The notes under the pieces were generated by a model. That model ran no database searches and was not told the DNA's origin. It saw nothing but the letters and a program-made list of their open reading frames with translations. Below, in pieces: positions 25,115 to 37,317 of a stretch of DNA of 64,000 nucleotides. Origin of the DNA: Triticum aestivum (taxonomy: Eukaryota > Streptophyta > Magnoliopsida > Poales > Poaceae); contig NC_057809.1 in the NCBI RefSeq assembly GCF_018294505.1, forward strand, positions 415,618,959 through 415,682,958, read 5' to 3'. Every line of letters begins with the position of its first letter. Positions within the stretch are counted from its first letter, which is position 1. The position numbers were made by a program, and so were the translations under genes.

Positions 25115-26447
25115 TGTAAGTGCATCTAGTGCCACCCCTAGTTGGTTTTGGAGTATTGATGACAAACCTGGTTGAGGGACTAATGTGTTTGTGAGAATTG
25201 CAGGATAACACAGGTAGAAGTCCCTCATTAATTCGGTTTTCCTACCGGAGATGACCCCTAAAAATGTATGAAGACATTGAAGTCAAAGGTGGTATGTGAA
25301 GACATTCACATTGAAGACTATGACAAGAGAAGACATCGCGCGAAGACTATGGAGCGTGAAGACTTAGTTGTTTCGTCGTTCTTTTTCTTATTTGTTGAGT
25401 TATACGAACCACCGTACTGTTAAGTGGGGTCCAAGTGAACCAGTCAGAATGACTAAAGTGATGCTTAACCAAAATCCTATGTCTTCGAGCGAAGACAATG
25501 AGAGCAAATCTTATCCAGAGCTGGATAAGTCAACTTTGCTTGTAGCTCAAGTAAAGTTGCCGTGTGTGTTTGAAATCTGACTGTTGGAACACGTGTCAGT
25601 TCCTTAGTGACCCAGGGTCATTTCAGACAAATCAGGTCGGGTTGCCTAGTGGCTATAAATAGCCCACCCCCTACACTATAATTGGCTGGCTGCTCAAAGT
25701 TAGTGCGCGGCTTTTGTCGTTTGAGAGCAACCCACCTCGAAGCCTTTGAGAGAGAAATCCTTGCGAGGACAAAGCCCTAAACACCCAGAGCCAAAGAGTG
25801 TTAGGCATCACTTAAGTCTTCTTGTCTGTGTGATCTGAAGACTTATTACACTTGAGGACTATGAATCCTCCAGCCGGTTAGGCGTCGCGTTCTGAGCATC
25901 CAAGAGTCATTGTGCATCGCCGGTGAACGAAGTCTGTGAAGGTTTGGAAGTCTACCTTGAAGACTTACCAGAGTGATTGGGCGAGGACTGGGTGTCCTTA
26001 GCTCAAGGGGAATAAGGTGAAGACGCGGTCTTCTGAGTTGAATCTCAGCCTCCCTAACCAGACGTACGGTTGTCACAGGAACTGGAACTGGTCCAACAAA
26101 TCATTGTCTTCAACGAGCCACTGGTTCTATCCTTTCCATCTCTTTATTTACTGTTAGTCCTTGTGAAGTCATTGCCTGTTTGCATTATCTTCTGTCTTCA
26201 CTGAGTGACTGCTTGATCTAATTGGCTTCATACTATCTTCCATCCTGATCTATACTGCATAGCTGTTATTAGTCTTTGTGCCTTCATTTCATTGAATACT
26301 TGACTATGGCTTGCTTAGTGTAGTCTACCTTCCGCTGCATGGTAATAGGTTTATTTCTATTGTTTGTCTTAGAAACTTCCATGTTTTGAAGACTTTCATA
26401 AAAAATCACCTATTCACCCCCCCTCTAGTCGATCACTAGCACTTTCA
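25115..26447 (+). repeat. 3' LTR of plus-strand Maximus-like element
   Basis: 1333 bp, TGTAAGTGCATC...GCACTTTCA, preceded by a polypurine tract. TATAAAT at 25654-25660 lies at the same position as in the inverted LTR. The short plus-strand ORF at 25368-25580 is part of the LTR and is mirrored in the other LTR. Confidence 0.95.
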
Positions 26448-27003
26448 AACACCTGGCAATCATTTCGCCGGCAAGCACTACTACCGCGTGGGGAGCGTCT
26501 CTCCCACGGTATGGATCAACACTCAAGCACACCAACCGGAAGGTTCCCCAGAAAGGTCTCCCCTGCGGGGATAGAGTCTGGCGGGGTCGAGACCACGCCC
26601 GAGATCGAGTCCAAGCTACTTCGGCAGAGTCTCTGGGGCCGCCAAACTAGACCCCGACGAGCCTCGGATTGACAAGCAAGTTCCTTGCCGCCCGCCAAGC
26701 CTGACCCCGACAAGCCTCAGATCGACAAGCAAGTTCCTTGCCGCCCGCCAAGCCAGACCCTGGCAAGCCTTGGATCGGCAAGCAAGTTCCTTGCCGCCCG
26801 ACAAGTATTGACCCGGCAAGCTTCGGACCGGCAAGCAAAGTTCCTTGCCAACGCTCTATATCAATGATAGGCACATCATTAGATAGATGAGGACTACCTG
26901 GCCACGTATTCATCCACCGCTCTAGAACTACCTCTATTGGAGTCTTCCGAAGCACGTGTCAAGATGACATGGCTAGATGCTCAAGGGGTGGTGACTAGGC
27001 AGG
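26448..27003. other. Spacer of unknown origin with roughly 60-bp tandem repeats
   Basis: GC-rich sequence between two LTR elements. From about 26640 to 26855 it contains about four degenerate units, each built around AAGCAAGTTCCTTGCCGCCCG, about 60-66 bases apart. Open frames on the minus strand simply follow the repeat. It may be a fragment of another retrotransposon LTR; I cannot name it. Confidence 0.6.
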
Positions 27004-27478
27004 TGAGGGAGTCCTGGATTAGGGGGTCTCCGGGTGTCCGGGCTATGTAACGTGGACCGGACTGGTGGGCCATGAAGATACAAGATAGAAGGCTCCCCCG
27101 TGTCTAGATGGGACTCTCCTTGGCGTGGAAGGCAAGCTTGGCGTTAGGATACGAAGATTCCTCTATTTGTAAACCGACCATGTACAACCCTAGCCCCCTC
27201 CGGTGTCTATATAAAGTGGAGGGTTATAGTCCGTAGATGTAGTCATAATCATTCAGGCTAGACATCTAGGGTTTAGCTAGCCATTATGATCTCGAGGTAG
27301 ACCAACTCTTGTAACCCCTATACTCATAAAAGCCAATTAAGTAGGAAGTAGGGTATTACCTCCATTAAGAGGGACCGAACCTAGGTAAACATCGTGTCCC
27401 CTGCCTCCTGTTACCTTCGATCCTTAGACACACAGTTCGGGACCCCCTACTCGAGATCTGCCGGTTTTGACACCGACA
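27004..27478 (+). repeat. 5' LTR of Fatima-like element
   Basis: 475 bp, TGAGGGAGTCCTGG...GACACCGACA. TATATAA at 27208-27214. The same LTR occurs inverted at 61237-61709, which supports both ends. Confidence 0.92.
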
Positions 27479-27479
27479 T

Positions 27480-27497
27480 TGGTGCTTTCATTGAGAG
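27480..27497 (+). other. Primer-binding site of Fatima-like element
   Basis: TGGTGCTTTCATTGAGAG, one base after the LTR end. This fixes the plus orientation. Confidence 0.8.
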
Positions 27498-27819
27498 TTC
27501 CTCTGTGTTGTTGACAAAGGATTCGATGTCTCGTTCGATCATCCACAATGATGCTGTTTCGGGGGAGATTCCCCCCGGCTAAATTTTCGTATTTGGCGGC
27601 TTCGCGCTGCATGCCAACTCGATTGGCCAGCTCGAGTAGATCGACAACTACGCCCCTGGTCATCAGATCAGTTTCGGGAACCTAAACTATGTCGCCGATA
27701 TCCGAGGAGATTTGATCTTTGAAGGGTTCGCAGTCCCAATTACCGCTCTGGCCTTAGATCCAGAGTAGGCCGCCAGGTCCTAAGACGGGAGTCTAGAGCC
27801 TGCCGGACTCTCTGCACTT

Positions 27820-29053
27820 ATGGAGCTTGCTATCGGAGAAGCGCCGGACACTCTACTAGACTCTAAGTCCGAACTCTCGAGGTCCATGCCAAGCGGGCGC
27901 CGCCAGGAGGCCCCAACTCCGGACAGCCCCATAGACTCTTGTTTCTCTGTCCAACCCTCACCTTTAAACGAGGCTCTGGACTTAATGCGATCACTCGCCA
28001 TTACGGAAGGATTGCTCCCGAATTATGCCCAACCCAGACTTGGGGCTGAGGGCGGGGAATTTTACGTCCCACCCACCATCCACCTCATAGCCACTGTGGA
28101 TGATCTAACTGACATGCTGGACTACGCCCCCGAAGACATCAGCGGCATGGACAACGAAGCCGGAGACGGACAAGGCCAAGACCCTCAGTTTACCGGACGT
28201 TATACGGCCACCTCCACATACGACATATACATGGTGGATACACCTAAAGAGGATGACGACGACGGCAAAAAAGATCTGGCTGAGGACCAGCCTGCTGAAG
28301 CACCTCCAAAGCGTCGACGTCAGCGGCGCCGCTCAAAATCATGTCGCCAAAAAGACAGCAATACTGGCACCGAAGACAATAACACTCCAGAGAATGCCGA
28401 AGACCCCGAAGCCCCTGTCGAGCCAACATCCGAATAGGATGATTGGGAGGATGGGCAAGTTAATCCTGACAATCCTACCGAGAACGAGGGCTCGAAGGAC
28501 AGCAATTACCTACCGATCTCCAAAGAGGATGTGAGCCTCGGTGACGAAGATTTCATCTTGTCGGAGGAACCCCTCTAACAAGAGCGCTTTAAATGCCGGT
28601 TAATCGCCACTACAAGAAGCCTGAAAGAAGCAGCAGCAGCTTCGAGCTGATCAGGATCTACTCAATGACAGATGGACTAACATCCTGGTTGCCGAGGAGT
28701 ACGGCCTCGAACATCGAACTAAGAGTTACCTGAGTGCAAGCTATGGCCTAAATTTGATGACAAGGCCCTTGAGCCCACACAGCCAAAGCATAGAACTGCT
28801 GACGAGCCCGACTGACCGCCACGTGGATGGGATAGACCAGCTACTCATGCCGAACACCAGCCCGCGCCACCCCGCCCTCGAGGCAAGGAGGTAACGGCCC
28901 TGGGCTATACCTACGACCTACGCAAGGACCTGGACAACAGAGCCGGTCTGATAAGATCAATCTATGGATCGAGGGGGCATGCTCCAACGCGCGAGGGCGG
29001 TCATCAGACCTGGCGGGACAGACACAACCTCGCACGGGCCGAAAACCGTATAC
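27820..29053 (+). pseudogene. gag: Fatima-like gag, N-terminal part
   Basis: ATG at 27820 opens a 205-codon frame to a TAG at 28435-28437. The same frame then continues for about 45 codons to a TAA near 28578, after which only scattered homologous-looking fragments remain. The protein is acidic with a basic patch (PKRRRQRRRSK) and no recognised fold. It is the variable N-terminal region of gag, followed after the inserted element by the conserved gag core at 37318. Decayed. Confidence 0.7.
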
Positions 29054-29058
29054 GGCCT
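29054..29058 (+). repeat. Target-site duplication, left copy (GGCCT)
   Basis: GGCCT here and at 37313-37317 exactly flank the LTR ends at 29059 and 37312. A 5-bp duplication is the normal footprint of LTR element integration. Confidence 0.95.
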
Positions 29059-30632
29059 TGCTACCTCTTGAGCACTGCATTGGTTTTCCCTTGAAGAGGA
29101 AAGGGTGATGCAGTGAAGCAGCGTAAGTATTTCCATTAGTTTTTGAGAACCAAGGTATCAATCCAGTAGGAGACCACACGCGAGTCACCTCGTACCTACA
29201 CAAAAAAATAAGAACCTCGCAACCAACACGATAAAGGGGTTGTCAATCCCTTCACGGCCACTTGCAAGAGTGAGATCTGATAGAGATAATAATAAGATAA
29301 ATATTTTTGGTATTTTTATGATACAGATTGAAAGTAAAGATTGCAAAATAAAGTAGATTGGAAACTTTTATGATCGAGAATAGACCCGGGGGCCATAGGT
29401 TTCACTAGTGGTTTCTCTCAAGATAGCATAAGTATTACGGTGGGTGAACAAGTTACTGTCAAGCAATTGATAGAAAAGCGAATAATTATGAGAATATCCA
29501 GGTATGATCATGTATATAGGCATCACGTCTGTGACAAGTAGACCGACTCCTACCTGCATCTACTACTATTACTCCACACATCGACCGCTATCCAGCATGC
29601 ATCTAGAGTATTAAGTTCATAAGATAGAGTAACGCCTTAAGCAAGATGACATGATGTAGAGGGATAGACTCATGCAATATGATGTAAACCCCATCTTTTT
29701 ATCCTCGATGGCAATAATACAATACGTGTCGTTTCCCTTACTGTCACTGGGACCGAGCACCGCAAGATTGAACCCAAAGCTAAGAACTTCTCCCATTGCA
29801 AGAAAGATCAATCTAGTAGGCCAAACCAAACTGATAATTCAAAGAGACTTGCAAAGATAAACCAATCATACATAAAAGAATTCAGAGAAGATTCAACTAT
29901 TGTTCATAGATAGACTTGATCATAAACCCACAATTCATCGGATCTTGACAAACACACCGCAAAAGAAGATTACATCAAATAGATCTCCAAGAGAATCAAG
30001 GAGAACTTTGTATTGAGATCCAAAGAGAGAGAAGAAGCCATCTAGCTACTAGCTATGGACCCGAAGGTCTGAAGTAAAGTACTCACACATCATCGGAGGG
30101 GCCATGGAGTTGATGTAGAGGCCCTCCGTGATCAATGCCCCCTCCGGCGGAGCTCCAGAAAAGGCCCCAAGATGGGATCTCTTGGGTACAAAAGGTTGCG
30201 GCGGTAGAAATAGGGTTTTGTGGTGCTCCTGGATGTTATCGGGGTATATGGATAGATATATAGGAGGAAGAAGTAGGTCGGTGGAGCAACTAGGGGCCCA
30301 CGAGGGTGGAGGGCGCACCCAAGGGGGGTAGGCGCGCCCCCTGCCACGTGGCCTCCTCGGTTGTTTCTTGACGTCCACTCCAAGTCCCCTGGATCATGTT
30401 TGTTCCAAAAATAACGCTCCCGAAGGTTTCATTCCGTTTGGACTCCGTTTAATATCCCTTTTCTACGAAACGCTGAAATAGGCAAAAAAACAGCAATTTG
30501 GGCTAGGGCTCCGGTTAATAGGTTAGTCCCAAAAATAATATAAAAGTGTAAAATAAAGACCATTAACATCCAAAGCAGATAATATAATAGCATGGAACAA
30601 TCAAAAATTATAGATACGTTGGAGACGTATCA
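29059..30632 (-). repeat. 3' LTR of second Athila-like element
   Basis: TGCTACCTCTTGAGCACTGC...GAGACGTATCA on the plus strand. It matches 35758-37312 with scattered substitutions and a few small indels. Short ORFs inside are incidental. Confidence 0.93.
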
Positions 30633-33438
30633 AGCATCCCCAAGCTTAATTCCTGCTCGTCCTCGAGTAGGTAAATGATAAAAATAGAATTTTTGATGTG
30701 GAATGCTTCCTAACATATTTCTCAATGTAATTTTTCTTTATTGTGGCATGAATGTTCAGATCCGAAAGATTCAAGATAAAAGTTTAATATTGACATAGAA
30801 ATAATAATACTTCAAGCATACTAACTAAGCAACTATGTCTTCTCAAAATAACATGGCCAAAGAAAGTTATCCCTACAAAATCATATAGTCTGGCTATGCT
30901 CTATCTTCATGACACAAAATATTAAATCATGCACAACCCCGATGACAAGCCAAGCAATTGTTTCATACTTTTGATGTTCTCAAACATTTTCAACCTTCAC
31001 GCAATATATGAGCGTGAGCCATGGATATAACACTATAAGTGGAATAGAATGGTGGTTGTGGAGAAGACAAAAAGGAGAAGATAGTCTCACATCAACTAGG
31101 CGTATCAATGGGCTATGGAGATGCCCATCAATAGATATCAATGTGAGTGAGTAGGGATTGCCATGCAACGGATGCACTAGAGCTATAAGTGTATGAAAGC
31201 TCAACAAAAGAAACTAAGTGGGTGTGCATCCAACTTGCTTGCTCACGAAGACCTAGGGCAATTTGAGGAAGCCCATCATTGGAATATACAAGCCAAGTTC
31301 TATAATGTAAAATTCCCACTAGTTTATGAAAGTGACAACATAGGAGACTCTCTATCATGAAGATCATGGTGCTACTTTGAAGCACAAGTGTGGAAAAAGG
31401 ATAGTAACATTGTCCCTTCTCTCTTTTTCTCTCATTTTTTATTTGGGCCTTCTTTTTTTCCTTTTGGCCTCTTTTCTCTTTTTTATTTTTATTTTTTGTC
31501 CGGAGTCTCATCCCGACTTGTGGGGGAATCATAGTCTCCATCGTCCTTTCCTCATTGGGACAATGCCTCTAATAATGATGATCATCACACTTCTTTTTAC
31601 TTACAACTCAAGAATTACAACTCAATACTTAGAACAAAATATGACTCTATGTGAATGCCTCCGGCGGTGTACAGGGATATGCAATGAATCAAGAGTGACA
31701 TGTATGGAAAAATTATGAACGGTGGCTTTGCCACAAATACGATGTCAACTACATGATCATGCATGGCAATATGACAATGATGAAGCGTGTCATAACAAAC
31801 AGAACGGTGGAAAGTTGCATGGCAATATATCTCGGAATGGCTATGGAAATGCCATAATAGGTAGGCATGGTGGCTGTTTTGAGGAAGGTATATGGTGGGT
31901 TTATGGTACCGGCAAAAGTTGCGCGGTACTAGAGAGGCTAGCAAATGTGGAAGGGTGAGAGTGCGTATAATCCATGGACTCAATATTAGTCATAAAGAAC
32001 TCACATACTTATTGCAAAAATCTATTGGTTATCGAAACAAAGTACTACGCGCATGCTCCTAGGGGGGTAGATTGGTAGGAAAAGACCATCGCTCGGCCCC
32101 GACCGCCACCCATAAGGAAGGCAATCAATAAATAACTCATGCTCCGACTTCATCTCATAACGGTTCACCATACGTGCATGCTACGGGAATCACACACTTC
32201 AACACAAGTATTTCTCAAATTCACAACTACTCAACTAGCATGACTCTAATATCACCACCTCCATATCTCACAACAATTATCAAGTATCAAACTTCTCATA
32301 GTATTCAATGCACTTATATGAAAGTTTTTATTATGCCTAAAAGAAAGTTGCCATGTTGTTTTAAAAGGACTCTCAAAATAATATAAGTGAATCATGAGAG
32401 ATCAATTATTTCTATAAAATAAAACCACCACCGTGCTCTAAAAGATAAAAGTGAAGCACTAGAGCAAAAACTATATAGCTCAAAAGATATACGTGAAGCA
32501 CATAGAGTATTCTAATAAATTCCGATTCATGTGTGTCTCTCTCAATAGGTGTGCACAGAAAGTATGATTGTGGCAAACTAAAAATCAAAGACTCAAATCA
32601 TACAAGACGCTCCAAGCAAAACACATATCATGTGGTGAATAAAAATATAGCTCCAAGTAAAGTTACCGATGAACGAAGACAAAAAAGGGGATGCCTTCCG
32701 GGGCATCCCCAAGCTTAGGCTTTTTGGTGTCCATGGATTTTACCATGGGGTGCCTTGGTAATCCCCAAGCTTAGGCTCTTGCCACTCCTTCTTCCATAAT
32801 CCATCAAATCTTTACCCAAAACTTGAAAACTTCACAACACAAAACTTAACAGAAAATCTCGTGAGCTCCGTTAGCGAAAGAAAACAAAACACCACTTCAA
32901 GGTACTATAATGAACTCATTATTTATTTATATTGGTGTTAAACATACTGTATTCCAACTTCTCTATGGTTTATAAACTATTTTACTAGCCATAGATTCAT
33001 CAAAATAAGCAAACAGCACATGAAAAACAGAATTTGTCAAAAACAGAACAGTCTGTAGTAATCTGTAACTAACTCAAACTTCTGGAACCCCAAAAATTCT
33101 AAAATAAATTGATGGACATGAGTAATTTATCTATTAATCATCTTAAAAAATAATTAACTAAATATAAATCTCCAATAAAAATGGCATTAATTCTTGTGAG
33201 TGCTAAAGTTTCTGTTATTTTACAGCAAGATCAAAAAGACTTTCCCCAAGTCTTCCCAACGGTTATACTTAGCACAAACACTAGTTAAACACAAAAAACA
33301 CAACCAAAACATAGGATATATAAATTTTTTATTACTAAACAGGAGCAAAAAAATCAAGGAATAAAAATAAAATTGGGTTGCCTCCCAACAAGCGCTATCG
33401 TTTAACGCCCCTAGCTAGGCATAAAAGCAAGGATAGAT
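30633..33438 (-). other. Long 3' non-coding region of second Athila-like element
   Basis: No supported ORF. The polypurine tract AAGCTTGGGGATGC (minus) lies beside the LTR at 30634-30647 and recurs at 32703-32716, with a near copy at 32759-32772. Homologous along its length to 6474-9461. AT-rich toward 33000-33400. Confidence 0.8.
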
Positions 33439-35520
33439 CTAGGTATTGCCATCTTTGGTAGGCAATCCATAGGTGGCTCTCATAATAGATTCATATGGTA
33501 ATTTAATTTTATTTCTAGGTAAGTGTTCCATGCATTTCCTTAATGGAAATTGGAATCTAATATTCCCTTCCTTCATATCAATAATTGCACCAATCGTTCT
33601 AAGGAAAGGTCTACCAAGAATAATAGGACATGAAGAATTGCAATCTATATCAAGAACAATGAAATTTATGGGAACAAAATTCCTATTTGCAACAATAAGA
33701 ACATCATTAATCTTTCCCATAGGTTTCTTAATAGTGGAATCCGCAAGGTGCAAGTTTAGAGAACAATCATCAAATTCACGGAAACCTAGCAAATGACACA
33801 ATTTTTTTGGGATCGTGGAAACACTAGCACCCAAATCACACAAAGCATAGCATTCATGATCTTTAATTTTTATTCTGATAGTAGGTTCCCACTCATCATA
33901 AAGTTTTCTAGGAATAGAAACTTCCAACTCAAGTTTTTCTTCATAAGATTGCATCAAAGCATCAACGATATGTTTAGTAAAAGCTTTATTTTGACTATAA
34001 GCATGAGGAGAATTTAGCAAGGATTGCAACAAGGAAATAAAATCTATCAAAGAGAAATTATAATAATTAAATTCCTTGAAATCCAAGATAGTGGGTTCGT
34101 TGCTATCTAAAGTTTTAACCTCTTCAATCCCACTTTTATCAATTTTTGCATCAAGATCTAAAAACTCCGAATTTTTGGGACGCCTTCTAACTAAAGTTGA
34201 CTCATCTCCAGTCCCATCATTATCAATATTAATATTGCAAAACAAATATTTAATAGGGGACACATCAATCACTTTTAGATCTTCATCCTTATTATCATGA
34301 AAACTAGAAGAACGCGCTTTCACAAAGCAATCTCTTTTTGCACGCATCCTAGCGGTTCTTTCTTTGCACTCATTAATGGAAATTCTCATGGATTTGAGAG
34401 ACTCATTGATATAATGCTTAGGTGGGATAGATCTAAGTTTAAATGAATCAACATCAAGAGAAATTCTATCCACGTTCCTAGCCAACTCATCAATCTTAAG
34501 CAATTTTTCTTCAGTCAAAGCATTGAAACTCTTTTGCAAAGTAATAAATTTTTTAATACTAGATTCAAAATCAGAGGGCATATTATTATAATTTCCATAA
34601 GAATTTTTGTAGGAACTACCATAATTATTAGAGAAATTACTAGGAAACGACCTAGAATTAAAATTACCTCTATACGCGTTGTTACCAAAATTGTTCCTAC
34701 CAACAAAATTCACATCCATAGATTCATTATTATTCTCAATAAAAGTAGACAAAGGCATATCATTAGGATCAGTAGGAGCACTCTCATTAGCAAACAATTT
34801 CATAAGTTCATCCATCTTTCCACTCAAAACATTAATCTCTTCAATTGCATGCACCTTTTTACTAGTAGATCTTTCTGTGTGCCATTGAGAATAATTAACC
34901 ATAATATTATCTAGGAGTTTGGTAGCTTCTCCTAAAGTGATTTCCATAAAAGTGCCTCCCGCGGCCGAATCTAAAAGATTTCTAGAAGCAAAATTCAATC
35001 CGGCATAAATTTTTTGTATAATCATCCATAAATTCAAACCATGTGTAGGGCAATTACGTATCATTAATATCATCCTCTCCCAAGATTGTGCAACATGCTC
35101 ATGATCAAGTTGCTTAAAATTCATAATATCATTTCTAAAAGAGATGATCTTAGCAGGAGGAAAATACTTAGAGATAAAAGCATCTTTGCACTTATTCCAT
35201 GAATCAATACTATTTTTAGGCAAAGACGAAAACCAAGCTTTAGCACGATCTCTAAGAGAAAACGGAAATAGCTTAAGTTTAACAATATCATTATGCACAT
35301 CTTTCTTATTTTGCATAGCACACAAATCAACAAAGTTGTTTAGATGGGTAGCGGCATCTTCACTAGGAAGGCCAGAAAACGGATCTTTCATGACAAGATT
35401 CAGCAAAGCAGTATTAATTTCACAAGATTCAACATCGGTAAGAGGAGCAATCGGAGTGCTAATAAAATCATTATTGTTGGTATTGGCAAAGTCACACAAT
35501 TTAGTATTATCTTGAGCCAT
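33439..35520 (-). CDS. gag-pro: Gag-protease polyprotein, intact, Athila-like
   Basis: 693 codons from ATG 35520 (MAQDNTKLCDF). The frame is open 48 codons further upstream, but that extension is hydrophobic leader-like sequence and I prefer the MAQDN start typical of the family. A retrotransposon gag core lies at about residues 85-190 (RAKAWFSSLP, SWERM). A N/G/S/Y-rich stretch near 270-320 stands where a CCHC knuckle might be; no knuckle is visible. A retroviral-type aspartic protease occupies about residues 560-640 (CDLGASVSTIP, then ILGRPFLRTIGA). It would form particles and process itself. Pol is absent, so reverse transcription must come in trans. The absence of any stop over nearly 700 codons is notable here. 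Confidence 0.85.
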   Translation of the reverse strand: MAQDNTKLCDFANTNNNDFISTPIAPLTDVESCEINTALLNLVMKDPFSGLPSEDAATHLNNFVDLCAMQNKKDVHNDIVKLKLFPFSLRDRAKAWFSSLPKNSIDSWNKCKDAFISKYFPPAKIISFRNDIMNFKQLDHEHVAQSWERMILMIRNCPTHGLNLWMIIQKIYAGLNFASRNLLDSAAGGTFMEITLGEATKLLDNIMVNYSQWHTERSTSKKVHAIEEINVLSGKMDELMKLFANESAPTDPNDMPLSTFIENNNESMDVNFVGRNNFGNNAYRGNFNSRSFPSNFSNNYGSSYKNSYGNYNNMPSDFESSIKKFITLQKSFNALTEEKLLKIDELARNVDRISLDVDSFKLRSIPPKHYINESLKSMRISINECKERTARMRAKRDCFVKARSSSFHDNKDEDLKVIDVSPIKYLFCNINIDNDGTGDESTLVRRRPKNSEFLDLDAKIDKSGIEEVKTLDSNEPTILDFKEFNYYNFSLIDFISLLQSLLNSPHAYSQNKAFTKHIVDALMQSYEEKLELEVSIPRKLYDEWEPTIRIKIKDHECYALCDLGASVSTIPKKLCHLLGFREFDDCSLNLHLADSTIKKPMGKINDVLIVANRNFVPINFIVLDIDCNSSCPIILGRPFLRTIGAIIDMKEGNIRFQFPLRKCMEHLPRNKIKLPYESIMRATYGLPTKDGNT

Positions 35521-35728
35521 CGTGACAAGCAAGCAATCCAACACACAAGCAAACAAGCGAAGAAGCAAAAGAGGCAAACTGGAAAGAGAAGGGGAACAGA
35601 AAAAGAGGGCGAATAAAATGGCATGGGTGAAGTGGGGGAGAGGAAAACGAGAGGCAAATTGCAAATAATGTAATCCGAAGGATAAGAGTTGTGATGCGTA
35701 CTTGGTATGTTTTGACTTGGCGTAGATA

Positions 35729-35746
35729 TCCCCGGCAACGGTGCTA
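35729..35746 (-). other. Primer-binding site of second Athila-like element
   Basis: TAGCACCGTTGCCGGGGA on the minus strand, 11 bases inside the LTR at 35758. Two bases differ from the site at 10876-10893. Confidence 0.75.
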
Positions 35747-35757
35747 GAAATCCTTCT

Positions 35758-37312
35758 TGCTACCTCTTGAGCACTGCGTTGGTTTTCCCTCGAAGAGGAA
35801 AGGGTGATGCAGTAAAGCAGCGTAAGTATTTCCCTCAGTTTTTGAGAACCAAGGTATCAATCCAGTAGGAGACCACACGCGAGTCACCTCGTACCTACAC
35901 AAAAAAATAAGAACCTCGCAGCCAACATGATAAAGGGGTTGTCAATCCCTTCACGACCACTTGCAAGAGTGAGATCTGATAGAGATAATAATAATAAGAT
36001 AAATATTTTTGGTATTTATGATATAGATTGAAAGTAAAGATTACAAAATAAAGTAGATTGGAAACTTGTATGATAGAGAATAGACTCGGGGGCCATAGGT
36101 TTCACTAGTGGCTTCTCTCAAGATAGCATAAGTATTACGGTGGGTGAACAAATTACCGTCGAGCAATTGATAGAAAAGCAAATAATTATGAGAATATCTA
36201 GGTATGATCATGTATATAGGAATCACGTCCGTGACAAGTAGACCGACTCCTGCCTGCATCTACTACTATTACTCCACACATCGACCGCTATCCAGCATGC
36301 ATCTAGAGTATTAAGTTCAGAAGAACAGAGTAATGCCTTAAGCAAGATGACATGATGTAGAGGGATAAACTCATGCAATATGATATAAACCCCATCTTTT
36401 TATCCACGATGGCAACAATACAATATGTGTCGTTTCCATTTCTGTCACTGGGACCGAGCACCGCAAGATTGAAACCAAAGCTAAGCACTTCTCCCATTCC
36501 AAGAAAGATCAAGCCAGTAGGCCAAACCAAACTGATAATTCGAAGAGGCTTGCAAAGATAAACCAATCATACATAAAAGAATTCAGAGAAGATTAAAATA
36601 TTGTTCATAGATAGACTTGATCATAAACCCACAATTCATCGGATCTCGACAAACACACCGCAAAAGAAGATTACATCGAATAGATCTCCAAGAGAATCGA
36701 GGAGAACTTTGTATTGAGATCCAAAGAGAGAGAAGAAGCCATCTAGCTACTATCTATGGACCCGAAGGTCTGAAGTAAACTACTCACACATCATCGGAGG
36801 GACCATGGAGTTGATGTAGAGGCCCTCCGTGATCAATGCCCCCTCCGGCGGAGCTCCGGAAAAGGCCCCAAGATGGGATCTCTTGGGTACAGAAGGTTGC
36901 GGCGGTGGAAATAGGGTTTCATGGTGCTCCTGGATGTTCTCGGGGTATATGGATATATATAGGAGGAAGAAGTAGGTCGGTGGAGCAATGAGGGGCCCAC
37001 GAGGGTGGAGGGCGCGCCCCCTGCCTCATGGCCTCCTCGATTGTTTCTTGACGTCCACTCCAAGTCCCCTGGATCACGTTTGTTCCAAAAATAACGCTCC
37101 CGAAGGTTTCATTCCATTTGGACTCAGTTTGATATTCCTTTTCTGCGAAACACCGAAATAGGCAAAAAATCAGCAATTTGGGCTGGGCCTCCGGTTAATA
37201 GGTTAGTCCCAAAAATAATATAAAAGTGTAAAATAAAGCCCATTAACATCCAAAACAGATAATATAATAGCATGGAACAATCAAAAATTATAGATACGTT
37301 GGAGATGTATCA
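35758..37312 (-). repeat. 5' LTR of second Athila-like element
   Basis: Pairs with 29059-30632; begins TGCTACCTCTTGAGCACTGC and ends GAGATGTATCA, then the GGCCT target duplication at 37313. Confidence 0.93.
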
Positions 37313-37317
37313 GGCCT
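37313..37317 (+). repeat. Target-site duplication, right copy (GGCCT)
   Basis: Identical to 29054-29058. The Fatima gag sequence resumes immediately afterwards. Confidence 0.95.

Larger units (their letters stand above)
19723..26447 (+). mobile_element. Maximus/SIRE-like Copia element, plus strand, 3' half only
   Basis: Contains the extra-ORF leader and TATA, the extra ORF, polypurine tracts and a 3' LTR. The 5' LTR, gag and pol are absent on this side. The left edge is exactly the outer end of the opposite-strand LTR, 12 bp upstream of the TATA box. The simplest reading is that the minus element inserted into this one, leaving the missing half beyond the left edge of the window. The alternative is a deletion or recombination junction between two copies. 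Confidence 0.85.
29059..37312 (-). mobile_element. Athila-like non-autonomous Gypsy element nested in Fatima gag
   Basis: 8254 bp with LTRs at 29059-30632 and 35758-37312, a perfect GGCCT target duplication, primer site next to the right LTR and one long intact gag-protease ORF on the minus strand. No RT, RNase H or integrase. Its non-coding 3' half is homologous to that of the element at 4942-12406. Intact ends, target duplication and ORF suggest it is the youngest insertion in this half of the window. Confidence 0.93.

Noticed and set aside
26516..26955. Overlapping minus-strand ORFs with repeated RAARNLLV/GGKELACR peptides
   Set aside because: They only translate a short tandem DNA repeat in three frames; no start context or homologue.
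35521..35664. Hydrophobic N-terminal extension of the gag-protease ORF, looks like a signal peptide
   Set aside because: The MAQDN start inside is the family-typical gag start; the extension lies in the untranslated leader next to the primer site.
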